Positions 10,280 through 18,634 of a stretch of 64,000 nucleotides of DNA are shown piece after piece. The DNA comes from CAWHJN01 sp963829705. GTDB taxonomy: Bacteria; Bacteroidota; Rhodothermia; Rhodothermales; BA12. How positions within the stretch are numbered: position 1 is the first letter of the stretch; every line of letters starts with the position of its first letter. The stretch spans positions 434,001 through 498,000 of the forward strand of contig CAWHJN010000003.1 in NCBI GenBank assembly GCA_963829705.1, given 5' to 3'. A program made the position numbers and the translations under genes. Under the pieces are notes generated by a model. It did not search any database. It had not been told where the DNA came from and worked only from the letters and a program-made list of their open reading frames with translations.

Positions 10280-10317
10280 GGGCGGGCTTGCCAATGGGCA
10301 GGCCCGCCCTTTTGGTT
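10280..10317 (+). terminator. Intrinsic terminator after the OmpA/PKD gene
   Basis: 13-bp near-perfect stem (10280-10292 with 10297-10309) followed by a T-rich tail. Confidence 0.8.
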
Positions 10318-10378
10318 TGTTGAGTTGGTGGGCTTTTGCTTCCAGCAACCCCGCGCGTGCAGCGTGCGTACCTGCTCC

Positions 10379-11359
10379 ATGCCTCTTTTCGACGATGCAG
10401 CCCGGGAGCGCCTCACGCACGCGCTCAAAGCCGAAGCTCGCCGCCTCGGCTTCGATGCCTGCGGTGTGTCGGAGGCTCTCCGGCTCGACGACGAGGCGCG
10501 CCGTCTCGAACGGTGGCTCCTCGAAGACCGGCACGCCACGATGGGGTGGATGGCCAACCACTTCGAGAAGCGCGTAGACCCGCGCCGACTCGTCGAGGGC
10601 GCGCGCTCCGTCGTGTCGCTGCTGTGCTCGTATTACCAGCCACGCCCACAGCCCAATGATCCTCATGCGGGCCGCATCAGCCGGTACGCTTGGGGCGACG
10701 ATTACCACGAGGTGCTCAGGGAAAAGCTCTACCTGCTCTTCGAGTGGCTCGACGCGCAGACCGGCGGCGTGGGGGGGCGCGTGTTCACGGATTCCGCCCC
10801 TGTGCTCGACAAGGCGTGGGCCGTCAGGAGCGGGCTGGGCTGGCAGGGCAAGCACTCGAACCTCATCAACCGATCGATGGGCTCGTATTTCTTCATCGCC
10901 GAGATGATCGTGGACGTGCCGCTCACGCCGGATGCAGGGCCCGTGCCCGACTACTGCGGCTCATGCACGCGCTGCATCGACGCCTGCCCGACGGATGCCA
11001 TCTACCAGCCCTATGCCGTCGATGCGAACCGTTGCATCTCGTACCTGACCATCGAGAATCGCGAGGCCACGATCCCCGACGCGCTCGCGCCGCTGGTGGG
11101 CAACTGGATCTTCGGCTGCGACATCTGCCAGGATGTGTGCCCGTGGAATAAGTTCAAGAAGCCCACCACCGAGTTGCGCTTTGCCCCGCGCGACGGCGTG
11201 CCAGACACCGACCTCGACACGTGGGCCGAACTCGACCTCGACGCCTTCCGCGAGGTCTTTCGCAAGAGCCCCGTCAAACGCGCCAAGCTCGAAGGCTTCC
11301 TCCGTAACGTACGCGTGGCGCAGGCCAACGCGCGGCGGTCAGGCGTGGACGGCAGGTAG
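10379..11359 (+). CDS. queG: Epoxyqueuosine reductase
   Basis: Last step of queuosine tRNA modification: cobalamin-dependent reduction of epoxyqueuosine in tRNA. From ATG 10379 it has 326 residues, close to the family norm. Two 4Fe-4S motifs are intact: CGSCTRCIDACPTDAIY and CDICQDVCPWNKF. The N-terminal cobalamin-binding half is present (DACGVSEALRLDDEARRLE, and GWQGKHSNLINRSMGSYFF). The gene overlaps the 3' end of the convergent histidine kinase by 21 bp. Confidence 0.95.
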   Translation: MPLFDDAARERLTHALKAEARRLGFDACGVSEALRLDDEARRLERWLLEDRHATMGWMANHFEKRVDPRRLVEGARSVVSLLCSYYQPRPQPNDPHAGRISRYAWGDDYHEVLREKLYLLFEWLDAQTGGVGGRVFTDSAPVLDKAWAVRSGLGWQGKHSNLINRSMGSYFFIAEMIVDVPLTPDAGPVPDYCGSCTRCIDACPTDAIYQPYAVDANRCISYLTIENREATIPDALAPLVGNWIFGCDICQDVCPWNKFKKPTTELRFAPRDGVPDTDLDTWAELDLDAFREVFRKSPVKRAKLEGFLRNVRVAQANARRSGVDGR

Positions 11360-13750
11360 CGACACGCGGAACGTAGTGCCACCGCCCTTGCGGCTCGCCA
11401 CGGCGATGCGGCCGCCGAGCAGATCCACGAGCCGCTTGACGAGCGAGAGGCCCAGCCCGATGCCGTCGAAATCCCGGTTGAGGCGCTGATCTTCCTGGAG
11501 AAACGGCGTGAACAGCCTCTCCTGAAACGCCTCGCTCATGCCCACGCCGCTGTCGAGCACTTCGATGTCGACCGATTCCTCCTCTTTCCGCGTCCGCAGC
11601 GTCACACGGCCTTCGGAGGTGAATTTGACGGCGTTCGAGAGCAGGTTGTCGACGATCTGCCGGAGCCGCTGCCCGTCGGCGTCGACGCGCGGGTTGGCAG
11701 AGTCGAGGTCGAGGTGCAGCGCCACGCCCTTCTCGGACAGCACAGGCGCGTAGCGGCTGGCGACTTCGGTGACGAGGTCGTTGACGACGATCTCGGCGTG
11801 CTCCACACGCACGCCTCCTGCCTCCAGATTCGCCAGGTCGAAGATGTCGCCCACAAGGGTCAGCGTCTGCGCGGCGCGCTCGCGGATGGTGGTGACGAAC
11901 TCGCCGATCTGGGCGGGCAGCGGAGTACCGGCCTGCTGCTCGTAGTCACTCAATTCGTGCGCCAGTAGCTCGGCGAAACCGCTGATGGTGCCCAGCGGCG
12001 TGCGGATCTCGTGGCTCAACGTGGCGATGAACGCGGTTTTGTCCCGGCTGGCGTTCTCGGCGTTTTTCCGCGCTTCGAACAACACGTGCTCGGCGCGCTT
12101 CTGCCCGGTGACATCGCTGAGGATGCCGACGACCGAGAGCCCATCGGCCTCATCGCGGTGCGGCACGGCGCGTTCGCGCAACCAGCGCTCGGTGCCGTCG
12201 GCATGGTGGATGCGGAAGGTGGCCTCGCTTTCCATGCCGTCGCGCAGCCGCGCATCGTGGGCATGCAGAGCGGCGCGCGCGTCGTCGTCCGCCGGCAACG
12301 CGGCCCACGCGCCGGGTGTCTCGACGAAGACGAAGGTGGCCTCGCCCGTCATCCGGGTGATCTGCGGGGTGAGGAAGAGGAAACGTCGTGAGCCGTCGGG
12401 CTCGAAGACGAAGTTGAGGAGGCTGTCTTCCATCGTCGCCACCGTCAGGCGGTAGCGGCGCGTGGTGCGGAGCCACGACCACAGCGTCTCGAACAGCCGC
12501 GTCAGGTGGAGGAGCAGCGGGTCGCTGGCCTCTTCCATCTCGCCCTCGAACCGATCGAGCAGCACCGCGCCTTCGAAGTGCTCCTGGGCGTAGAACGGCA
12601 CCAGTACGGTTTCGTCGGCATCGGTGAACGGCTCGGCGTGCGACGACGCACCCAGCCGTACGACGGCCTCAGGCGCGAAGCCTGGCAGGCGCGAGGTTTC
12701 GAGGTCGAGGCGCAGGGCTGCCAGCGCCTCGGCACGCTCGCCCCACGCGGCGCGGCTGACCAGGTGCGCCTCCTGCCCGACGCGTGGCAGCAACACCGCC
12801 GCCCGGTCCGCACCCGTCGTCTGCGCGAAGATGCGCGACGCCTCACGCAGAAACGCACCTTCGTCGTCGCCCGCGAGCACAGCCTCGCGCAGCGCGGCTT
12901 CGGCGCGGGCATACCGTCCGCGGAGCGCTTCTTCGGCAGCGCGGGCACGCTCGGAAGTCACGTCTTGCACCATCAGCACCGCCCCCGACACCGACCCGTT
13001 TTCGCGGCGGATGGGCGAGCCGCTGAGGAGCAAGTGCCGCAGCGGCTTGCCAGGCGCGCGGTACTGCACGCCGAAATCCTGAATCTGCTGCGCGTTGAGC
13101 AGCCGTTTGATGACGACGGCAAAGAGCCCGTCGAGGCCGGGGATGCGGAAGGCGTTGAGGCCCACCCAGGCGTCCTCCGGCCCCTCGCCCACGATCTGCC
13201 GGAAGCGGTGGTTCTCGAACGTGATGGTGCCCGTGGCGTCGAGGTGGACGAGGCCGATGGGACTCTGTTCGAGAAACGTATCGTAGAGCGTTTCGCTCTG
13301 GTGCAGTGCCGTCTCCATTTCGCTCTGGTCGGTGAGGTCGAGCAGGACGAGGTGGACGAACCCCGGCGTTTCGCCCGGCAGCAGATGCACCGACGCGAGT
13401 TTCCGGCTGCCGCGCTCGCAGGCGAGGTGCAGCACGATGCTTTCGGCGGTGCCGCCGAGGGCGCTCTGCAACGCCGACGTAAACCGCCACTGCTCCTCGG
13501 CTACGACCTGCACACGGGCGAACGAGCGCCCGATGAGGTTTTCGCGCGCGGTGCCGAGCAGCCGGGCGGCCTGCGCGTTGGCGTACTGCACGCGGGCCGC
13601 GCCGTCGAGCGTGAGGACGGCCACGGGCAGCCGCTCGACGAGCGTGTGCGCGCCCGCGCCGCCCGACACCACCGGCACGGTGGCGCTGGAGATCTGGCCG
13701 AGCGAAGCCCACTGAGGCACGTTCACGGAAAGCGCGGAATGGTTCAGCAT
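11339..13750 (-). CDS. Multi-PAS/GAF sensor histidine kinase
   Basis: Cytoplasmic sensor kinase without membrane helices, about 803 residues from the ATG at 13750; a GTG at 13774 would add eight. Order: PAS (about 40-150), PAS (about 160-275), a degenerate GAF-like region (about 280-440), PAS with C-terminal PAC motif (about 455-565), HisKA with SHEIRTPLG (His588 counted from the GTG) and HATPase with NLLSNAVKF, DSGVGM and GIGLGLSLVKRL. No receiver domain and no adjacent response regulator, so the partner is unknown. The GTATTTG around the first codons may itself be a promoter box, which favours the ATG start. Confidence 0.92.
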   Translation of the reverse strand: MLNHSALSVNVPQWASLGQISSATVPVVSGGAGAHTLVERLPVAVLTLDGAARVQYANAQAARLLGTARENLIGRSFARVQVVAEEQWRFTSALQSALGGTAESIVLHLACERGSRKLASVHLLPGETPGFVHLVLLDLTDQSEMETALHQSETLYDTFLEQSPIGLVHLDATGTITFENHRFRQIVGEGPEDAWVGLNAFRIPGLDGLFAVVIKRLLNAQQIQDFGVQYRAPGKPLRHLLLSGSPIRRENGSVSGAVLMVQDVTSERARAAEEALRGRYARAEAALREAVLAGDDEGAFLREASRIFAQTTGADRAAVLLPRVGQEAHLVSRAAWGERAEALAALRLDLETSRLPGFAPEAVVRLGASSHAEPFTDADETVLVPFYAQEHFEGAVLLDRFEGEMEEASDPLLLHLTRLFETLWSWLRTTRRYRLTVATMEDSLLNFVFEPDGSRRFLFLTPQITRMTGEATFVFVETPGAWAALPADDDARAALHAHDARLRDGMESEATFRIHHADGTERWLRERAVPHRDEADGLSVVGILSDVTGQKRAEHVLFEARKNAENASRDKTAFIATLSHEIRTPLGTISGFAELLAHELSDYEQQAGTPLPAQIGEFVTTIRERAAQTLTLVGDIFDLANLEAGGVRVEHAEIVVNDLVTEVASRYAPVLSEKGVALHLDLDSANPRVDADGQRLRQIVDNLLSNAVKFTSEGRVTLRTRKEEESVDIEVLDSGVGMSEAFQERLFTPFLQEDQRLNRDFDGIGLGLSLVKRLVDLLGGRIAVASRKGGGTTFRVSLPAVHA

Positions 13751-13935
13751 GCCCTTATACAAATACGACGCCACTCCACGCGAGGCCTGCTCTGGCGTCT
13801 TTTAATGGCATTTGGAGCCGGGCTGAGTCTCACGTTTTGCACGCCGTAGCGCGCTGCGTCCCTACCCCACACGCTTCCCACCATGCGGACGTGCCGCGGC
13901 ACGTCCTGACGTCCACCGCTGGTCCGACCTTCCCC

Positions 13936-15468
13936 TCACTCCTCGGGCCGAAGGAGAGGAAACAGGATCACGTCGCGGATGGAAGGCTGGCCGGTGAGCA
14001 GCATCGTCAGGCGGTCGATGCCCATGCCCATGCCTGCCGTCGGCGGCATCCCGTATTCGAGGGCGCGCAGGAAGTCCTCGTCTACCTCCATGGCCTCGTC
14101 GTCGCCGCCCGCGCGCAGCCGCGCCTGCGCCTCGAAGCGCGCCCGCTGGTCGTCGGGGTCGTTGAGTTCGGAAAAGGCGTTGCAGATCTCCTTGCCGCCC
14201 GCGATGGCCTCGAAACGCTCGACGAGCCCTTCCTCGCGGCGGTGCTTTTTGGCCAGCGGCGAGAGTTCGACGGGGTAATCGGTGATAAACGTCGGCTGGA
14301 TGAGGTGCGGCTCGACGAACGCGCCGAAGATCTCATCGACGAGTTTGCCCGCGCCCATCGAAGCGTCCACGTCGAGGCCGAGGGCGGTGGCGGCCAGGGC
14401 GAGTTCGTCGCGCGTTTTGCCGCGCAGCGCGTGGCCGGTCTTCTCCTCGATGGCGTCGAAGATGGGCAGGCGCTTCCACGGGCGTGCGAAGGAGATCGTG
14501 TGGCCGCCAAAGACCGTTTCGGTGGTGCCGTGGAGGGCGCGCACGACGGTTTCGACCATCTCCTCCACCAGCTCCATCATCCACGAATAATCTTTGTAGG
14601 CCACGTAGAGTTCGAGCATCGTGAACTCGGGGTTGTGGAAACGGCTCAGGCCCTCGTTGCGGAAGTCCTTGGCGATCTCGTAGACGCCCTCGAAACCGCC
14701 CACGATGAGGCGCTTGAGGTACAACTCGTCGGCGATGCGCAGGAAGAGCGGCAGGTCGAGCGCGTTGTGGTGCGTCGTGAACGGGCGCGCAGCGGCACCG
14801 CCGTAGAGCGGCTGGAGGGCAGGCGTCTCGACCTCGACGTACCCCTTCTCGTCCAGAAACCCGCGCATCGTGCGCAGAATCGTGGCGCGCTGCTTGAATA
14901 CCGCCCGTACTTCGGGATGCAGGGCCAGATCGACGTAGCGCTGGCGGTAGCGGAATTCCTTGTCGGACACCTCGTTGAAGACCTTCTTCTCGCCTGTCTC
15001 CGTCTCGATTTCCTTCTCGACGGGCAGCGGGCGCAGGCTCTTGGCGAGCAGCTTCAGCGCCGTCACGTGGACGGACACTTCACCCATCCGTGTGCGAAAC
15101 ACGAACCCTTCGACGCCTACGAAATCGCCCAGGTCGAGCCGCTTTTTGACGAGCCCGTTGTAGTAGCCCTCGGGCAAATCGTCGCGGCGGACGTAGGCCT
15201 GGATCGCGCCGCTCTCATCTGCCAGGGTGAAAAAGGCGGCCTTGCCCATCACGCGCAGCGCCGTCACGCGCCCGGCGATGGAGACGGTGAACGGGCCGGG
15301 TTCGTCCTCGGCGGGCTGGTGCGCGGCGTCGTCGAACGCCTGGAGGATGTCGGCGGCGTGATCGGCCACGTCCCACCCCTCGGCCGGGTATGGGTCGATG
15401 CCGAGATTTTCGAGTGCGGCGCGGCTCTCGCGGCGGGCGCGCTCCTGGTCGGTGTATTCGCGGGGCAT
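13936..15468 (-). CDS. lysS: Lysyl-tRNA synthetase, class II
   Basis: Charges tRNA-Lys. The 510 residues comprise an OB-fold anticodon-binding domain (about 60-165) and a class II catalytic core. Motif 2 is recognisable in FRNEGLSRFHNPEFTMLE, and motif 3 in GMGIDRLTMLLTGQPSIRD, which ends in the LysRS-specific RDVILFP. Full length. The cyclophilin gene precedes it by 47 bp on the same strand. Confidence 0.97.
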   Translation of the reverse strand: MPREYTDQERARRESRAALENLGIDPYPAEGWDVADHAADILQAFDDAAHQPAEDEPGPFTVSIAGRVTALRVMGKAAFFTLADESGAIQAYVRRDDLPEGYYNGLVKKRLDLGDFVGVEGFVFRTRMGEVSVHVTALKLLAKSLRPLPVEKEIETETGEKKVFNEVSDKEFRYRQRYVDLALHPEVRAVFKQRATILRTMRGFLDEKGYVEVETPALQPLYGGAAARPFTTHHNALDLPLFLRIADELYLKRLIVGGFEGVYEIAKDFRNEGLSRFHNPEFTMLELYVAYKDYSWMMELVEEMVETVVRALHGTTETVFGGHTISFARPWKRLPIFDAIEEKTGHALRGKTRDELALAATALGLDVDASMGAGKLVDEIFGAFVEPHLIQPTFITDYPVELSPLAKKHRREEGLVERFEAIAGGKEICNAFSELNDPDDQRARFEAQARLRAGGDDEAMEVDEDFLRALEYGMPPTAGMGMGIDRLTMLLTGQPSIRDVILFPLLRPEE

Positions 15469-15515
15469 ACGGGTCGTGTTCGTGTGTGCCGTAGGGATGA
15501 TGTGTTGCCCCTGCT

Positions 15516-16271
15516 TCAGCGCACCGCAGACGTGTCGGCGGGCGGCGTGTAGTTTTCGAGCGGGCGGACGGTCATCGTGACGGGCGTGGGGGGCTGGTCC
15601 ATGATGGGGCTGCCCTGCCCGAGCAAACGGCCCGTGGGCATCGTGGCGATGGCGTCGAGCACGTCGAAGCCCTCGACGAGCCGCCCGAAAACGGTGTACT
15701 GCCCGTCGAGCGGCGGGTAGCCGCCTCTGGTCAGGTACGTCTGGCGCACCTCGTCGGGCCAGTCGAAGGCCGAGTCGCGCAGGGCGCTGCGGACGTAGCC
15801 GCGCATCTCGGCGAGCATCGTCGTATCGGCTACCTGACCGTGGACAAGGAAAAACTGGCTGCCGGAGGAGCGCCGCGCAGGGTTGACTTCGTCGCCCTCG
15901 CGGGCCGCGGCGAGCGCGCCGCGCGTGTGGTAGTGCCTGCCAATCTCGGCGTCGATTTCGTAGCCCGGCCCGCCGGTGCCGTCGTCGTACAGGTTGTCGT
16001 CTTTCGAGAGCGGGTCGCCGCCCTGGATCATGAAGCCCGCGATGACGCGGTGGAAACGCGTCGAGTCGTAGAACTGCTCGGCGACGAGTTTTTTGAAGTT
16101 GTCGCGGTGCAGCGGCGTGTCGTCGAACAGTTCGACCACCATGCGGCCCTGCGGCGTGGTGATCTCGTAGAAATTGGTCTCGGGCAGCACGACCTCAGCG
16201 GGCTGCTGCGCTGTGGTGTCGGGGCTGCATGCCGCGAACGCGAGGGCTGCGAGCAGGAAAAGGCGAATCAC
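15516..16271 (-). CDS. Cyclophilin-type peptidyl-prolyl isomerase, lipoprotein
   Basis: A periplasmic foldase of 251 residues. The N-terminus MIRLFLLAALAFAACS is a lipoprotein signal with cysteine 15 as anchor. The cyclophilin core has FHRVIAGFMIQGGDP (catalytic Arg and Gln region) and GSQFFLVHG. An insertion of about 45 residues separates it from the C-terminal GQYTVFGRLVEGFDVLDAI. Start is GTG. It sits between lysS and an unknown gene, probably in one transcript with lysS. Confidence 0.92.
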   Translation of the reverse strand: MIRLFLLAALAFAACSPDTTAQQPAEVVLPETNFYEITTPQGRMVVELFDDTPLHRDNFKKLVAEQFYDSTRFHRVIAGFMIQGGDPLSKDDNLYDDGTGGPGYEIDAEIGRHYHTRGALAAAREGDEVNPARRSSGSQFFLVHGQVADTTMLAEMRGYVRSALRDSAFDWPDEVRQTYLTRGGYPPLDGQYTVFGRLVEGFDVLDAIATMPTGRLLGQGSPIMDQPPTPVTMTVRPLENYTPPADTSAVR

Positions 16272-16301
16272 GAGCGGGTAGGATTGGCGGAAGCCCGAAA
16301 G

Positions 16302-16691
16302 CTAACGCTCGGCCTGCACCGTGTCGGGTAAATCCTCGACGTATTCGGCGAAGAAGCGGACGACGGCCACGCGCAGCAGTTTTTCCTGCTGCTCGATGCT
16401 CAGCTCGGGCACGTCGGCGGTGCGCCGCCAGCCCTCGGGCGTATCGGGGTCGCGCGCGTACAGGCCGATGCGCTCGAAGACGGCGTATGTGCCGTTCATG
16501 ATGGTGTCCTGCTTGGCCTCCTTTTCGAGCTTCCGGTAGCCCTCGCCGCTCATCTGCACGCCGACGAGAAACAGGATCGCTTCCATGCCGACGGCCTCGG
16601 TGCCGAAACGCGGCGCGAGCCAAGCTTGCAGGCGCACCCACTGCGCGCCGAGCAGGGTATCGTCGGTGGAGAGGGCGTCGTCGAGATTCAT
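16302..16691 (-). CDS. Conserved protein of unknown function
   Basis: A soluble, largely helical protein of 129 residues with no signal peptide and no motif I recognise. Notable segments are MEAILFLVGVQMSGEGY, EAKQDTIMNGTYAVFERIGLY and a C-terminal helix LRVAVVRFFAEYVEDLPD. Composition and third-position GC are like the neighbouring genes, so it is probably a real gene. It lies 30 bp upstream of the cyclophilin gene. Some Bacteroidota carry similar small proteins in this size class; function cannot be given. Confidence 0.75.
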   Translation of the reverse strand: MNLDDALSTDDTLLGAQWVRLQAWLAPRFGTEAVGMEAILFLVGVQMSGEGYRKLEKEAKQDTIMNGTYAVFERIGLYARDPDTPEGWRRTADVPELSIEQQEKLLRVAVVRFFAEYVEDLPDTVQAER

Positions 16692-16794
16692 GTCCTCCTC
16701 AACGCGGACGCAGCAGCGCGGGTTGCTTTGGTCTCCACCGCCGGCTCCTCTCGATTGTCGTTCCGCTTGTCATGCCCATAAAATCGTCTCAACC

Positions 16795-16821
16795 GTTCAT
16801 ACATATGTTATATGTATGAAC
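16795..16821. promoter_or_regulatory. Perfect 12-bp AT-rich palindrome
   Basis: GTTCATACATAT and its exact complement ATATGTATGAAC are separated by GTT. In such GC-rich DNA this is a striking operator-like dyad. A second short palindrome (CCCTA-TTAT-TAGGG, 16822-16835) follows at once. The ATG of the next reading frame (16816) lies inside the right arm. Confidence 0.6.
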
Positions 16822-17179
16822 CCTATTATTAGGGCTTACAGAGCGCCACCTGACCTGCTCGAACGCGAGCAGGAACTGCTCCAAGAAGCAGATCGCGTCT
16901 TTACTGGAGGTACCCGTCTGGACCGCGCCAAAGCCTCGCGGCATCCCCGCGTGTCGTGCTTTCCATCGTCTGTCGACGCGCACCACTTCGGCCAGGCGGC
17001 GGACCCCATGTCCGAGCCTGCTGACCAGCAGGGCATCGCGCGGCCCCGGCTGGGACGACGACCGCCACTGCCCCAACGGCCTCTTCGGCTACGCAGACGC
17101 TACGGGCGAGCGCCCCATCTACGCGCCTCTCGCCCACGAACTGGAAAAGCAGCGCCTGCTGTTTGACGTACCGTACTAA
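16816..17179 (+). pseudogene. Small unknown gene, apparently frameshifted
   Basis: The frame from ATG 16816 starts MNPIIRAYRAPPDLLERE and reads well through a helical segment (QELLQEADRVFTGGTRLDRA). It becomes less convincing after about 16930. From about 17050 a different frame reads GWDDDRHCPNGLFGYADATG and then LAHELEKQRLLFDVPY to a stop at 17177-17179. Both parts look protein-like, so one gene of about 120 residues may have been split. No family is recognised. A very strong hairpin follows the stop, as expected of a real gene end. Confidence 0.4.
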
Positions 17180-17217
17180 CACAGCGCCCCGGCCAGACAT
17201 CCGGCCGGGGCGCTGTG
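17180..17217. terminator. 15-bp perfect stem between convergent genes
   Basis: CACAGCGCCCCGGCC pairs exactly with GGCCGGGGCGCTGTG around an 8-base loop. It sits between the broken plus-strand gene and the minus-strand hsp20. There is no T tract on either side, so termination strength is uncertain. Confidence 0.55.
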
Positions 17218-17251
17218 GCATCTGCGCGATGCTTCACCTGTGCAAACGTGC

Positions 17252-17689
17252 TCAGTTGACCGAGATGCGGCGCGGCTTGCTTTCCTCAGCTTTGGGCACG
17301 TGGATGGTCAGCACGCCGTCTTCGTACTGGGCGCTGATGGCGTCATGCTGGACGGCCTTCGGGAGGGCGAACGAGCGGTAGAACGCGCCGTGGACGCGCT
17401 CGACGCGCACCATGCTCTCGCCTTCCTGCCGGTCTTCCGCGTGGCGCTCGCCGCTGACGGTGAGCGTGCCGTCGTGGTAGTCGATGTTGAAATCGTCTTT
17501 CCTGACGCCAGGCACGTCGAGGCGGAGCGTGTAGTCGTTCTCGGTTTCCTTCACGTCCACGCGCGGGCTCCACTGCGCGTCGCCGTCGCCGTTGCGGGCA
17601 GGAGTAAGGAATTCGTTGAAGACGGAGTCGAGTTCGCGCTGCAGGCGGCGCATCTCGGTGCCGGGCGAGAAACGGATGAGGCTGTTCAT
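17252..17689 (-). CDS. Small heat-shock protein, Hsp20/alpha-crystallin family
   Basis: ATP-independent holdase chaperone of 145 residues. The alpha-crystallin domain (about 40-135) is complete, with VDVKETENDYTLRLDVPGV, YHDGTLTVSGERH and the closing GVLTIHVPK. The C-terminal extension PRRISVN carries the short I-x-V anchor used in oligomer assembly. ATG at 17689 is preferred; the longer open frame upstream is Arg/Ser-rich and not like the family. Confidence 0.95.
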   Translation of the reverse strand: MNSLIRFSPGTEMRRLQRELDSVFNEFLTPARNGDGDAQWSPRVDVKETENDYTLRLDVPGVRKDDFNIDYHDGTLTVSGERHAEDRQEGESMVRVERVHGAFYRSFALPKAVQHDAISAQYEDGVLTIHVPKAEESKPRRISVN

Positions 17690-17904
17690 GGCGGTAAGAA
17701 CGGTTAAAGTGGACGTTTTGACGGACGCGAACCCTCTCGCGCCACGCCCGGACATTTTCGCAACCCGCGTGCCTGCCCACGTTTTCTGACGCTCCGGCAC
17801 CGCGCCTCTGCCACCTCGGCAAACGCGCCCCTGACCGGACTTCGGCTGAGTCTGTCAACCGTTCAGAGGGCCTCTGCCAGCCCGGCGCGGCGCGGCCCCA
17901 GTCC

Positions 17905-17948
17905 CACCAAAACGGCGTAGGGGCAGGCCTCAGACCCGCCCCTACGCC
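17905..17948 (-). terminator. Intrinsic terminator after the HmuY-like gene
   Basis: On the minus strand a perfect 11-bp stem (17948-17938 with 17924-17914) is followed by a short T run (GTTTTGG), 26 bp past the stop codon. Confidence 0.65.
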
Positions 17949-17973
17949 GAAATTCAGGTACAGCCGTGAACGC

Positions 17974-18606
17974 TCAGTTGCTCTCGAACGAGCGCGAACC
18001 GTCGGGCTGGAAGACGTAGCGGAACGTGTAATATCCCGATTCGCTCGCCTGCGTCGGGCTGGCGGGCGCGTCTTTGTAGTAGCTCTGAATGCTCACCTTC
18101 GCGTAGCGCCCATCCGCCGTGCGAACGACGATCACGCGGCCTGGCACGGGCGTGACGAGGTGGGTAGTCGGGTTGTAGTTGTACCAGCCGTTGCCGCCCC
18201 CGCTGGAGAGCGCCAGGCTGGCACCATCGTCCTGGTTGTAGCCGCTCGTCGGGGCAGAGGTGAGTTCCTCGAACGTGCCGCTGACGATCTGCGCGGCGGC
18301 ATTGCCCACGCGGCCCGTGCCGCCGTTGACGATGATGGTGGTGCCGCGAAAGCCGAGATCCCACTTGTTCGTGAGCGAGTCGCTGTTGGCGACGGTCGTA
18401 CCGTCGCGCAGGCTGAAGAACGTGTAGCGGCCCGTCGAGATGGGCGCGCCCGTGTTGGGGTCGCGGCCCGTGGCCGGGTCGGCGGGAAGGCTGGTGACAG
18501 TTTCGGCGACGACTTCTTCGAGCACGTCGTCGGGGTCGTTGGAGTCGCAGGCGGCGAGGAAACCGAGCGCGAACAGCGGCAGGAGGATAGAGAAAGCGCG
18601 GTACAT
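17974..18606 (-). CDS. HmuY-like lipoprotein
   Basis: A 210-residue surface lipoprotein: signal LLPLFALGFLAACDS with the lipobox cysteine at about 20. The body has the pattern I associate with the HmuY haem-binding family: TFFSLRDGTTVANSDS, then KWDLGFRGTTIIVNGG, and a C-terminal YYTFRYVFQPDGSRSF. In Porphyromonas HmuY hands haem to the TonB receptor HmuR. Here the receptor gene is immediately upstream (28 bp), supporting the same two-component uptake logic. The ligand is not proven by sequence. Confidence 0.8.
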   Translation of the reverse strand: MYRAFSILLPLFALGFLAACDSNDPDDVLEEVVAETVTSLPADPATGRDPNTGAPISTGRYTFFSLRDGTTVANSDSLTNKWDLGFRGTTIIVNGGTGRVGNAAAQIVSGTFEELTSAPTSGYNQDDGASLALSSGGGNGWYNYNPTTHLVTPVPGRVIVVRTADGRYAKVSIQSYYKDAPASPTQASESGYYTFRYVFQPDGSRSFESN

Positions 18607-18634
18607 AAAAGGGTACGGAGGTGGTTGAAACGGA

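Noticed and set aside
11339..11359. queG and histidine kinase overlap as a possible error
   Set aside because: Both C-termini are complete and family-like; a 21-bp convergent overlap is acceptable.
13837..15552. 571-codon frame opposite lysS
   Set aside because: Mirror of a complete lysyl-tRNA synthetase; high GC makes such antisense frames common.
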